64,000 bases of DNA from Dickeya undicola. Its GTDB lineage: Bacteria > Pseudomonadota > Gammaproteobacteria > Enterobacterales > Enterobacteriaceae. Both the position numbers and the translations under genes were made by a program. Numbering within the stretch: the stretch's first letter is position 1; every line of letters starts with the position of its first letter. Positions 1 to 8,793 of this stretch are shown piece by piece. The DNA lies in NCBI RefSeq assembly GCF_000784735.1, contig NZ_JSYG01000032.1:124001-188000 (forward strand). Direction: 5' to 3'. The notes beneath the pieces were generated by a model. The model searched no databases. It had not been told where the DNA came from and saw only the letters and a program-made list of their open reading frames with translations.

Positions 1-199
1 TCGCCAGCCCCAGCGCCAGGTGACCCAGCCCGCGTTCATCAAAATGGGTATGACAGACCAGCAACGGGTGCGAAGCCGCCGCCAGCGTCAGTGGCGTGGA
101 GCGCGATCCCGGCGCAATACAGATATGACGAACACCCTGATGGCTGAGCGCCTCAACGATAACCGTTGCCCAGCGGCGGTTAAAAATATGTGTGGACAT
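1..199 (-). CDS. menD: MenD N-terminus (partial, runs off the left edge)
   Basis: The first 66 codons of 2-succinyl-5-enolpyruvyl-6-hydroxy-3-cyclohexene-1-carboxylate synthase are present; the rest lies beyond base 1. This thiamine-diphosphate enzyme takes isochorismate and 2-oxoglutarate into menaquinone synthesis. The reading begins [10 protein letters not shown] and contains the [10 protein letters not shown] segment typical of MenD N-termini. It lies 98 bases downstream of menF on the same strand, the usual menF-menD order, so the two steps are probably co-transcribed. The start at 199 is the first ATG and fits the family length. Confidence 0.88.
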   Translation of the reverse strand, partial: MSTHIFNRRWATVIVEALSHQGVRHICIAPGSRSTPLTLAAASHPLLVCHTHFDERGLGHLALGLA

Positions 200-297
200 G
201 ATCGACTCAACAACTCCGGTTGCGGGTTGTAGCAATAATTATATTTTTTTTCATCCGGCCAACTTTGATGTAAACCAGTAACAGGCAATAAATCGCC

Positions 298-1626
298 CTA
301 TGAAATAGCCTCTTCCAGCAATGACCTCAGCCCGGCAGCTTTGTTTTCCAGCTCCAGCCATTCTTGTTCTGGATCAGATCCCGCTACAATGCCCGCTCCG
401 GCATACAGCGTCAGCTGACGGTCCGCGACGCTGGCGGAACGCAACGCCACGCTGAATTCGGACTGCTGACGCGACAAATACCCCGCCGAACCGGCGTACC
501 AGCCACGTTGAAACGGCTCATGCCGAGCCAGAAATGCCCGTGCAGTTGCACGCGGCAACCCAGCCACCGCCGCCGTCGGCTGCAACAGATGCAGGCACTC
601 GCTATCCGTACCGCTGCGCAAGGTGGCCTGAATCGTTCGCCGCAAATGTTGCACCTTACGCAAACGGATAATCTCTGGTGGCATCACATCCAGCGTCAAC
701 GCTACCTGATGCAAACGCTGACAGATATCGTCGACGACCAGCATGTTCTCACACTGGTTCTTGAGGTCATTCATTAACCAGTCTGCCAGCTCGGCAGCTT
801 TTTTATCGTCATCATTACTGGCTACCGTTCCGGCCAAGGCTTCCGTTTCCAGACGGGTATGCTGCCGCCGATAAAGCCGTTCAGGGCTGGACCCCAGAAA
901 CGCCTGATGTGGCGCGAAAGCCAGCATAAAATGATAACAACGGTGATTAGCCGCCCGGCTGGCCGCCATCAGCGTGGTCGCCCGTAATGGCTTATCGAGC
1001 GACAGCATCGACGCGCGAGCTGGCACCACTTTTTCCATCTGCCCGGCGGCAATGTCTGCCAGCGCCAGATGCAACAGGTCGATCCACTGCTGACGATCAG
1101 GACAATGACGGGTCGTTTCTATACGGGTATGCAGCGTCGGCAACGGCTGCGACGGCAATAGCTGGCGCAAAAAATCCTGCGCGTCATGCGCATCATCACG
1201 CAATGAGGTTTCACTGCACAGATTGACCCGCAGACGAAGACGTCCCCCTTGTCGCAACAGAGCGATGCGTGGCAGAAACAGAAACGCAGCGGCATTGCCC
1301 TGCGTAACCGGATGCTGTTCAAACGCATTCAGCCCCCAGAGACGCACGCTGTCATCCACATCATGGCGTTGCAGAAAGTCCTCAGCGTGTGCGATATCGT
1401 CAAATACACGCACCTGACCACACACCGCGGCTTCTTCATCGTCCTGACGATGCTGCCAGTAAAACTGCGGATAGATGGGCTGCGAGGCCAGCCACGCCAG
1501 CAGCGGCGAGTCATCTTGCAACGGCATGGTCAGCGTGATTGCATGAAAGCCCGCCTGCTCCGGCAAGGGTTCGTTGAGCGCCTGATACATCTGGCGCAGC
1601 AGGTCAGAGAATTGCTGCACATTCAC
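298..1626 (-). CDS. menF: Isochorismate synthase MenF
   Basis: Converts chorismate to isochorismate, the first committed step of menaquinone synthesis, in the cytoplasm. The 442-residue product matches the MenF family (E. coli 431 aa) along its length. Visible chorismate-binding signatures are GSSPERLYRR, TEALAGTVA, the Q-P-T-A-A-V-A-G-L-P block, WYAGSAGYLS and the C-terminal AGAGIVAGSDPEQEW. The best in-frame start is a GTG at 1626; the ATG a few bases further upstream runs straight into a stop, and no strong ribosome site is visible, so the exact start is uncertain. The neighbour menD follows on the same strand. A siderophore-type isochorismate synthase (EntC) is the alternative family, but the menD linkage and overall similarity favour MenF. 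Confidence 0.93.
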   Translation of the reverse strand: MNVQQFSDLLRQMYQALNEPLPEQAGFHAITLTMPLQDDSPLLAWLASQPIYPQFYWQHRQDDEEAAVCGQVRVFDDIAHAEDFLQRHDVDDSVRLWGLNAFEQHPVTQGNAAAFLFLPRIALLRQGGRLRLRVNLCSETSLRDDAHDAQDFLRQLLPSQPLPTLHTRIETTRHCPDRQQWIDLLHLALADIAAGQMEKVVPARASMLSLDKPLRATTLMAASRAANHRCYHFMLAFAPHQAFLGSSPERLYRRQHTRLETEALAGTVASNDDDKKAAELADWLMNDLKNQCENMLVVDDICQRLHQVALTLDVMPPEIIRLRKVQHLRRTIQATLRSGTDSECLHLLQPTAAVAGLPRATARAFLARHEPFQRGWYAGSAGYLSRQQSEFSVALRSASVADRQLTLYAGAGIVAGSDPEQEWLELENKAAGLRSLLEEAIS

Positions 1627-1996
1627 CCCATAGCCTAATGGAAAGTAGGGAATTATACGGGGCTATCCCTACAAAAAAAAAGTCATTAGCTTGATACCTA
1701 CCCCGGAATAACCGGCTTACTGCCACCCTATTTCCATGCATGGGCTTTTTCCCAACCGTTCATCAGCGAGCAAAACACGACCATTGTTAAATAACGATAC
1801 CCAGACATAGGGGCAATTTTATGCTGGCTTACCTCAAATCACCTCGAAATTACGATAATTCCTATTTTCAATCCGGAATAACTGCAATAGCAAATAACCA
1901 CACATAACCATAATAAAAGGAGGGTTTATAGTATCCTTTAATCTGCTTTTTTATTTGCAGCTTTCAACCATAACTAGCACTAACCAATGGTCATAT

Positions 1997-2022
1997 ATAC
2001 CCGTCATACTTCGAGTTGCAGG
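1997..2022 (+). repeat. Single arm of an enterobacterial dispersed repeat
   Basis: The 26 bases beginning ATACCCGTCATACTTCGAGT match the left arm of the complete palindromic copy at 27278-27366, with one difference. The next bases (GGACAACACG) also match the interior of the right arm of that copy read on the other strand. No partner arm is visible nearby, so this looks like a half copy. Confidence 0.7.
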
Positions 2023-2167
2023 ACAACACGCCTGAACGTTCGACATATTCCGCCATCGACGATAATGTCATCTTGTTTATATTTTCTGGTTTCACTCACC
2101 GCACAGAATGAAAAAGCAACCTAATGAAATTAGCATTAAGTGACAAAATTCTTACGACCGACAGTTT

Positions 2168-2173
2168 TAGAAT
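2168..2173 (+). promoter_or_regulatory. Probable -10 element for micF
   Basis: TAGAAT lies 7 bases before the first base of the candidate micF RNA, the expected distance for a -10 hexamer. The matching -35 is poor; the nearest candidate is a GTGACA at 2140 with too long a spacer. This would fit an activator-dependent promoter. Confidence 0.4.
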
Positions 2174-2180
2174 TTTTCCC

Positions 2181-2253
2181 GCTATCATCAAATTCTTCAT
2201 TCCGCTTTATCATAAATTACCTTCTTGCTGCCGGGCTTGTCCCGGCATTTTTT
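2181..2253 (+). ncRNA. micF: Candidate MicF small regulatory RNA
   Basis: In E. coli and Salmonella MicF is an Hfq-dependent RNA that base-pairs through its 5' end with ompF, lrp and other mRNAs. Here the segment begins GCTATCATCA, identical to the first ten bases of E. coli MicF. A G-poor, A/U/C-rich body follows, then an intrinsic terminator at 2229-2253: stem TGCCGGG/CCCGGCA, loop CTTGT, six T. Like E. coli micF it lies directly upstream of rcsD on the same strand. The length is about 73 nt against 93 nt in E. coli. The middle is not conserved, and the divergent ompC partner is missing. The call rests on position, the 5' seed and the terminator. Confidence 0.66.
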
Positions 2254-2420
2254 ATCTGCCGTACTTATTGTGGAGTCCTTCCCGCATTTTATGTCGGCAA
2301 GAGAGATCCTCTTTCGATAAAACGCCGCAATTGTGGTAAAAATACCCCTCTGTCAGGTTCTGCGACTGGTCGCAAGCCTCAGTATCTGTTCTCTTACCCG
2401 TTCATCAGGAGCCTGATTTC

Positions 2421-5090
2421 ATGCCTGCGGCTATCGTGCGTTTTTTCCTGCTGTTTATTCTGTTACTGCTACTGATGACTGGCACTTACAGCTATAACTA
2501 CGTCAACAGCTGGATGACAGAGAAGAAATCCGCCCTGACAGACATCGCCGAAGGAATGCAAAAGCGTATCGACGCCTACCGCGCCTTCACGGATCAAATC
2601 TACAAAAATCTGATCAACGATCCGACGCCACCTGATGCCACTAGCGTCAACCTGATTACACTGATGCCGAATGTGTTTTATGTCGAAAAAAGCGGTCACA
2701 AAACAGATGCTCTGATTTTCGGGCCGCACGACAAGACCACGCTCGGTGCCATGCAGCGGATATCACAATATCTCGACGTCTTGTGGGGCGCGAAAACCGA
2801 TATTTACTCGATGTACTACCTCAACGGGCAGGACAACAGCCTGACGATGGTTTCCACTCAGCCGCTGAAAGATATTTCGTCGCAGTTTCGCGGTAGCTAC
2901 CTCTCATCAATGGTAGAGTCGCGCAAAACCGAAATGCTACAGCAGGCGAATACGTTGGATGAACGGGAAAGTTTCTCCCCCTTACGCAAGCTGCGTTTTT
3001 ACAACGATTACTATTTTACGCTGCGTACCACCTTCAATCAGCCCGGACATCTGGCGACCGTCATTGCGTTCGATTTGTCTATTAACGATCTGATCCCGCG
3101 CAATATGGCGAGGGACAGCTTCATGCTGCGTCAGCAAACACCACCGGTCAACGCCGACGCCAGCACGGATAACGAAATCCCCACTGATATTCACCGTGAA
3201 GGCGCACTGCTGGAAATCTCGGCTCAGTTGATGAACTCACCGATCAAGCTGGTCTATGCCATTCCGCTGGGTCGGTTGGTCGCCGACATGCTGCGCAACA
3301 ATATCTGGGTGATTGTGCTGAATCTGGCATTGCTGGCTCTCTCGCTGATGGGGTTCTACGCGCTGCGGCGCTACTACGCTCGGCCGAAGGATGACCTGTC
3401 GCATCACCTGAAAGAACAGCAACGAATGTACGGCGAGATAGTCAACCGCATCCCGATCGGGGTGCTGGTTTACGATTTCAGCAACAACAAAGTGATGGTG
3501 GCGAACGCGCTGGCGGAACGCCTCTACCCACACCTTAGCCTGAAAAAAATCTCCACACTGGCAGAGGAACACCAGGGTGTTATTCAGGCCACGGTGGACA
3601 ATGAAATGTACGAAGTGCGTGTTTTCCACAGTCAGCACACGCCATCGCTATGCCTGTTCCTGCTACGCGAACAGGATCAGGAAATCCTGATCACCAAAAA
3701 ATTGCAGTTGGCGCAGCGGGAATTCGACAAAAACGTTTCGGTTCGCAAACGCCTGTTCCGCAACCTGAGCCAGGAGTTTAAGCAACCGCTGTCCGCCGTA
3801 CACCAGTTGGCGCTGGCGCTACGCAAAACCGACAACCCGCCTGAGCAGCAAAAAACGGTTCAGGCGCTGATTGCCGAAACCAGCGGCGCTATCCGGTTGA
3901 TGGAAAACATTGCCCTGCAGGCACGACTGGAAACGGTGGAATGGCATCTGGTCCATGATTCCTTCTCACCGCTGACGCTGATTGACGATTTGATGCTGGA
4001 ATTGCTGCCGCGTATCCAGCAAAAAGGGCTGAAGCTGTTCAATCATTACAAGCTTGACCCGCGCCAGACCTATCTGGGCGACAGCGAATTGCTGAAGAAA
4101 ACGCTATCGCTGCTGCTGGATTACTCCATCACCAATACCGACTACGGCAAGATAACCCTGTCCTGCGAGCCTTCGACGCATTCCCCCGAGCAGTTACTGG
4201 TCCGTATTAGCGATACCGGTACTGATATTTCCGGTATGGAACGGGACAATCTGGTGCATCCATTTGCCACCACGCCGCTATCCGATCATTTCCGGCACAA
4301 TTCCGGATTAACCCTATTTCTATGCAATCAACTCTGCAACAAACTAGGGGGTCAACTGCAAATTAACAGTCGACCAGGACTCGGCACGCAGTACGTGCTG
4401 ACCGTGAAAATGCAGCCGGACCCGCTGCCTACGGAAGACGATGAGAAATTATTGGACGATATCACGCTACTCCTGAACATTACCTCAGATGAGGTACGAA
4501 CCATTGTTAGCCGCATGGTGAGTAACTGGGGAGCGGATGTTGTGGTCTATGACGAACGGCTGGTGAATCAGGATGCGGAAATCACCATTACCGACGACCC
4601 AAACCGGATGGACGACGATACCTTGCTGGTGAGCAGTGACGACACGCAATTGGTGCCGCTGGGCCATCGCCGCCTGCGTACCAACTACAATATCAGCCAG
4701 TTACTGCTGGAAGGTCTGCTGAAACTGATTGAGCAGCAACTGGATACCTCTCCGGATGATGCCCTGCCTGAAGAACAGGACGATATTGGCTTCTATGTCC
4801 GTCAGTTACGCAACAGTGACTACTATTCCTTGTTTGTTGACACAGTACCGGAGGACTTAAAGAGACTATATACTGAAACCCAAGATGGCGATTTTTTGTC
4901 ACTTGCGCAAACAGCACACCGTCTGAAAGGTGTCTTTGCCATGCTGAATCTTCATCCCGGCAAGCAGTTATGTGAAGCGCTGGAAAAGCTTATTACCACC
5001 CAGGATCGTGCGCAGATAGAAACCAACCTTCAGCAAATCGAAGGGTTTGTCACAGCACTACTGCAACCTGGTGGCCAACAATATGAGTAA
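2421..5090 (+). CDS. rcsD: Phosphotransfer intermediate RcsD
   Basis: Inner-membrane member of the Rcs envelope-stress phosphorelay, passing phosphate from RcsC to RcsB. The 889-residue product matches E. coli RcsD (890 aa). Membrane segments lie near residues 5-25 and 290-310, flanking a periplasmic sensor region that keeps MYYLNGQDNSL and LRTTFNQPGHLATV. A degenerate histidine-kinase-like region follows. The C-terminal HPt domain carries the phosphorylated histidine at about residue 833 in TAHRLKGVFAML. The ATG at 2421 has an AGGAG site nine bases upstream. rcsB begins six bases after the stop, so the two form an operon. In soft-rot bacteria this relay controls exopolysaccharide, motility and pectinase genes (family knowledge). 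Confidence 0.96.
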   Translation: MPAAIVRFFLLFILLLLLMTGTYSYNYVNSWMTEKKSALTDIAEGMQKRIDAYRAFTDQIYKNLINDPTPPDATSVNLITLMPNVFYVEKSGHKTDALIFGPHDKTTLGAMQRISQYLDVLWGAKTDIYSMYYLNGQDNSLTMVSTQPLKDISSQFRGSYLSSMVESRKTEMLQQANTLDERESFSPLRKLRFYNDYYFTLRTTFNQPGHLATVIAFDLSINDLIPRNMARDSFMLRQQTPPVNADASTDNEIPTDIHREGALLEISAQLMNSPIKLVYAIPLGRLVADMLRNNIWVIVLNLALLALSLMGFYALRRYYARPKDDLSHHLKEQQRMYGEIVNRIPIGVLVYDFSNNKVMVANALAERLYPHLSLKKISTLAEEHQGVIQATVDNEMYEVRVFHSQHTPSLCLFLLREQDQEILITKKLQLAQREFDKNVSVRKRLFRNLSQEFKQPLSAVHQLALALRKTDNPPEQQKTVQALIAETSGAIRLMENIALQARLETVEWHLVHDSFSPLTLIDDLMLELLPRIQQKGLKLFNHYKLDPRQTYLGDSELLKKTLSLLLDYSITNTDYGKITLSCEPSTHSPEQLLVRISDTGTDISGMERDNLVHPFATTPLSDHFRHNSGLTLFLCNQLCNKLGGQLQINSRPGLGTQYVLTVKMQPDPLPTEDDEKLLDDITLLLNITSDEVRTIVSRMVSNWGADVVVYDERLVNQDAEITITDDPNRMDDDTLLVSSDDTQLVPLGHRRLRTNYNISQLLLEGLLKLIEQQLDTSPDDALPEEQDDIGFYVRQLRNSDYYSLFVDTVPEDLKRLYTETQDGDFLSLAQTAHRLKGVFAMLNLHPGKQLCEALEKLITTQDRAQIETNLQQIEGFVTALLQPGGQQYE

Positions 5091-5096
5091 AAAACA

Positions 5097-5747
5097 ATGA
5101 GCAATCTAAACGTAATTATTGCAGACGACCATCCTATTGTTTTGTTCGGCATTAAAAAGTCGCTGGAACAAATCGAATGGGTTAACGTCGTGGGTGAATT
5201 CGAAGACTCGACAGCCCTGATTAACAATCTTCCTAAACTGGATGCTAATGTCCTGATCACCGATCTATCCATGCCGGGGGATAAATACGGCGACGGCATT
5301 ACCCTGATCAAATACATCAAGCGCCACTTCCCACACCTGTCGATCATTGTACTGACCATGAACAATAATCCGGCCATTCTCAGCGCCGTGCTGGAACTGG
5401 ATATTGAAGGGATTGTCCTGAAACAGGGCGCACCAACCGACCTGCCCAAGGCACTGGCTGCGTTACAGAAAGGCAAAAAATTTACGCCGGAAAGCGTTAG
5501 CAAAGTGCTGGAAAAAATCAGTGCCAGCGGTTACGGCGACAAGCGCCTGTCACCCAAAGAAAGCGAGGTTTTACGCCTGTTTGCCGAAGGGTTCCTGGTT
5601 ACTGAAATCGCCAGAAAACTCAACCGTAGCATCAAGACCATCAGCAGCCAGAAGAAATCGGCCATGACCAAACTCGGTGTGGATAACGATATCGCTCTGC
5701 TGAACTACCTGTCCTCGGTCGGCGTCTCGCCGTCTGACAAAGAGTAA
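5097..5747 (+). CDS. rcsB: Response regulator RcsB
   Basis: DNA-binding output protein of the Rcs phosphorelay. The 216-residue product has a receiver domain (about 1-125) with the acidic pocket D10/D11, phosphoacceptor D56 in LITDLSMPG and K109. A LuxR-type helix-turn-helix follows (about 148-208: LSPKESEVLRLFAEGFLVTEIA). Length and sequence are nearly those of E. coli RcsB. It follows rcsD by six bases and converges on rcsC, with a hairpin terminator between them. In E. coli a second promoter inside rcsD also drives rcsB; I did not identify one here. Confidence 0.97.
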   Translation: MSNLNVIIADDHPIVLFGIKKSLEQIEWVNVVGEFEDSTALINNLPKLDANVLITDLSMPGDKYGDGITLIKYIKRHFPHLSIIVLTMNNNPAILSAVLELDIEGIVLKQGAPTDLPKALAALQKGKKFTPESVSKVLEKISASGYGDKRLSPKESEVLRLFAEGFLVTEIARKLNRSIKTISSQKKSAMTKLGVDNDIALLNYLSSVGVSPSDKE

Positions 5748-5754
5748 TTCCCCT

Positions 5755-5783
5755 GCCGACGAGCGCGTGTTCGGCTCGTCGGC
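5755..5783. terminator. Hairpin between convergent rcsB and rcsC
   Basis: A perfect 10-bp stem (GCCGACGAGC / GCTCGTCGGC) with a 9-base loop lies eight bases past the rcsB stop and 22 bases past the end of rcsC. The T-run is weak on both sides, so termination efficiency is uncertain, but position and symmetry fit a shared terminator. Confidence 0.6.
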
Positions 5784-5804
5784 CTCTCCTCAAGCCCGTC
5801 TGAA

Positions 5805-8669
5805 TTACGACTGAACCGCCGTGTTCTGCCTGACCAGATTGCTGTAATACGACAGCGACTGTTGCAACGTGTCCAGCGTCACCGGTTTGGACAAACAGTT
5901 ATCCATTCCAGCCTGCAAACAACGCTGCCGCTCTTCCGCTAGCGCATTGGCGGTAACGCCGATTACCGGCAATGTCTGCCCCATTTCCCGCAGCCGTTGG
6001 GTAAAGCGGTAACCGTCCATATTCGGCATATTAACGTCGGTAAGGATAATATCTACCGGGTTCTTCGCCAGCACGTCCAGCGCATCCAATCCGTCATTGG
6101 CCGTAATCACCTGATACCCCAGTGAGCCAAGTTGATCGGCCAGTAAACGCCGGTTAATCGGATGATCATCCACCACCAAAAGACGCACGTCACCGTTTTC
6201 GGTACGATTGTAACTGACGGATGGCAGGGATAACGCCGCCGCAGATAATTCGTCCTCACCCCGATAAATACGTTGCAGCAACATCGGCAACTCGTGCAGT
6301 GCGGCCGTACTGTACAACCAGTACCCCGCCCGAACCTCCTGTGCCTCCCCCGCCTGCATTCCGCTAATTTCCACGCAAGCGTGCACATTGGGCAACGTAT
6401 CCGGCACATGATCACAGATCATCACATCATCATCACCGACGGATTGCCCCTCGTCGTATCGACGCGCATCCAGACCACAGGCACCCATCAGGCCCAGCAG
6501 ATAGCGCTCCATTAACGCATTGCGAATCTGCAACCAGCAGGTTTTCCCCTGTAAATCACTCACCTGCAACGTCTGTGGATAATGAGCGTGGTAAAGAGGA
6601 ATGCGAATGCCGAACTCGCTGCCAAGCCCCGGTTCAGATTCAATGGTAATGTCCCCATCCATCAGGCTGACCAGTTTTTCACAGATCGCCAGCCCCAGCC
6701 CAGTGCCCTGAAAGTGGCGCTGAACCCCAGTTCCGGCCTGAAAGAAGGGATCAAACAGCTTCATTACCTCACGGGTATCGATACCGACACCGGTATCCCG
6801 TACCTTAAACACCAGATAACCATCATCGCAACACATCACCTGGACCAGAATACAGCCGGTGTCGGTAAACTTGATGGCGTTACTGAGTAAGTTGCTCAAT
6901 ACCTGCTGCAACCTCACCGCATCACCCATCAGCCGGAGGGGGACATTAGGGTCGATATAGCAATACAACACCAGCCGTTTTTTCACCACCAGCGGCAGGT
7001 AGTTACTCACAATATGGTTTATCACCTCACGTGGGGCGAATTCGCTGGGTTCGATCTTCAGCTGTTCCGACTCTATCTTCGAGAAATCAAGAATGTCGCT
7101 GATAATCTTCAGCAACAGCGCCGAGGAGTTTTGCATTGCTGTTACCAGCCGGTTGGCATCCGACGGTAGCGACTTCGTTTGCAGCAAATCCAGATTACCG
7201 ATGATGCCATACAGCGGTGTGCGTAATTCATGACTGACTGTCGCCAGGAACATCGACTTGGACTGGCTGGCCTGTTCAGCCGCGTTGGCCATCTCCTGCA
7301 GCGACTCTTCCATGCGCACACGGGCACTGACGTCGAGCAACACACAGATAGCCACATTCTCGTTACGGTAACGCGAGTGCACAAAACTGATTTGCAGATG
7401 GTGATTACGCCCGGTCACCACATCCAGCGATTTGGATTGTTGCTCGCAGATGATGCGCACAATGCGCACCCGGTCTTCATACGTCAGCAGGCTGAGGTAG
7501 TTATGCGCCAACTCGTTACTGATAATATTGGTGCCGTCGCTGATCCTAAGAATACAGATGCCTACCGGTGCCGACGCCACAATCTTACGGTTAAACTGTT
7601 CATTTTCTTCCAACTGGAACGCATTGCGCTCCGCTGGCAGGAAAATTTTGCGCTCAAACAGCCGGGTCAGTAACAACAGACAGATAGCCGATGCCAGATT
7701 CAACAACGCCATATTGATGATCAGCGTATTAAGCGACATCAGTATCACTTCCAGCGGTAGCGAATACACCACGGACATCGACGTAGGCGGCAACGCCTTC
7801 TTCATCAATAAAGCCCCGTAGCCATCGCTGTAGCCAAAGTAGTTGTTTGAATCCGGGTAATGACTGAGGCTGTTGCCGGATTGACTGTCGGTAAATTGCA
7901 GCAGAACCCGATCATTCTGATCCAGTAATCTGACGCTGAACGGCAGGTCGCCATTCAACATAAAGTCATCCAGCCGGATGCTCTGCTCAATCCCCATCAT
8001 GGTCACCAGGCGGTTATCCACATAGACCGGCGTCAGCGCGTACAAATATCCTGCGTCCGGCGTTGGGCCAGGCATCACCCAAAACAGGCTCTCCTCACGA
8101 CGATTCCCCGCCCGGTTGGATTTCTGGTTCTGCAACCACTCTTGCACGCTCTTCATCAGGCTATCGCTATCCAACGACTGATTGCGAATGCCGAAGTCGA
8201 CAATACACTGCTGACTGCTGTCGACAAAAAAGATGCGATTAAGGTCATAAACCGACGAGAAATCATCGTGCCATTGTTCAAAAAAACTCGTCAACGTCTG
8301 CAATTGAGCGGGATTCTTCCCATACTGCTCAGCACAATCAAAGGTGGACGACAGTGGATAAATAGAGAACGGCGTCTTTTTAGCGGCAGCGCCGCGTTCC
8401 CGTGGTGCGACAGGTGTGCTAAATCGGTTAGCGGCAATGTATCGCAGCTCGCGCGCCACATCAGTGGTGTGCCGAATATACCCCAGCGATTGCTCGAAAT
8501 TGAGGGAGAAAATTTGCCGCAGATGTGATTCACGTTGATTCAGTTCCTTATTCACGTAAAAGACCGAAATCAGCGCGCCCAGAATCCACAGCGTGGTCGC
8601 CAGCGCCCGGAACATATACCGGGAGACTTTAAGGGTGGTCTGAAAAGAAGCGATAACTTTCAAAGGCAT
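5805..8669 (-). CDS. rcsC: Hybrid sensor kinase RcsC
   Basis: Inner-membrane hybrid histidine kinase of the Rcs relay. The 954-residue product has membrane segments near residues 20-40 and 310-335 flanking a periplasmic domain. The dimerisation/phosphoacceptor helix carries H480 in ATVSHELRTPLYG. The ATP-binding domain shows the N box LLSNAIKFTD, DTGVGI and GTGLGLAIC. An RcsC-specific linker domain precedes a C-terminal receiver with the phosphoacceptor D878 in ILTDVNMPNMDGY. It is transcribed toward rcsB. Compared with E. coli, atoSC no longer separates rcsC from gyrA. Confidence 0.96.
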   Translation of the reverse strand: MPLKVIASFQTTLKVSRYMFRALATTLWILGALISVFYVNKELNQRESHLRQIFSLNFEQSLGYIRHTTDVARELRYIAANRFSTPVAPRERGAAAKKTPFSIYPLSSTFDCAEQYGKNPAQLQTLTSFFEQWHDDFSSVYDLNRIFFVDSSQQCIVDFGIRNQSLDSDSLMKSVQEWLQNQKSNRAGNRREESLFWVMPGPTPDAGYLYALTPVYVDNRLVTMMGIEQSIRLDDFMLNGDLPFSVRLLDQNDRVLLQFTDSQSGNSLSHYPDSNNYFGYSDGYGALLMKKALPPTSMSVVYSLPLEVILMSLNTLIINMALLNLASAICLLLLTRLFERKIFLPAERNAFQLEENEQFNRKIVASAPVGICILRISDGTNIISNELAHNYLSLLTYEDRVRIVRIICEQQSKSLDVVTGRNHHLQISFVHSRYRNENVAICVLLDVSARVRMEESLQEMANAAEQASQSKSMFLATVSHELRTPLYGIIGNLDLLQTKSLPSDANRLVTAMQNSSALLLKIISDILDFSKIESEQLKIEPSEFAPREVINHIVSNYLPLVVKKRLVLYCYIDPNVPLRLMGDAVRLQQVLSNLLSNAIKFTDTGCILVQVMCCDDGYLVFKVRDTGVGIDTREVMKLFDPFFQAGTGVQRHFQGTGLGLAICEKLVSLMDGDITIESEPGLGSEFGIRIPLYHAHYPQTLQVSDLQGKTCWLQIRNALMERYLLGLMGACGLDARRYDEGQSVGDDDVMICDHVPDTLPNVHACVEISGMQAGEAQEVRAGYWLYSTAALHELPMLLQRIYRGEDELSAAALSLPSVSYNRTENGDVRLLVVDDHPINRRLLADQLGSLGYQVITANDGLDALDVLAKNPVDIILTDVNMPNMDGYRFTQRLREMGQTLPVIGVTANALAEERQRCLQAGMDNCLSKPVTLDTLQQSLSYYSNLVRQNTAVQS

Positions 8670-8733
8670 ACCGTAAAGGTTGTCAGCACTGGAAAATCAG
8701 GTTGGGGTCAGTCGATACAGTACCGATCCCGCA

Positions 8734-8763
8734 TAAAAAAAGCCAGCGCGTCAGGCGCTGGCT
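8734..8763 (-). terminator. Intrinsic terminator of gyrA
   Basis: Read on the minus strand, a 9-bp stem (AGCCAGCGC / GCGCTGGCT) with a five-base loop is followed by a run of seven T. It begins about 30 bases after the gyrA stop. Confidence 0.88.
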
Positions 8764-8793
8764 CAGGTAGGTTACCACCGACAGAGAAAGAGG

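Larger units (their letters stand above)
1627..2180. other. Intergenic region between menF and micF/rcsD
   Basis: About 550 bases with no credible protein gene. It is AT-rich, contains the solo repeat arm at 1997-2022 and leads into the micF candidate promoter. In E. coli the porin gene ompC occupies the divergent position next to micF; no porin sequence or recognisable remnant is seen here. Confidence 0.6.
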
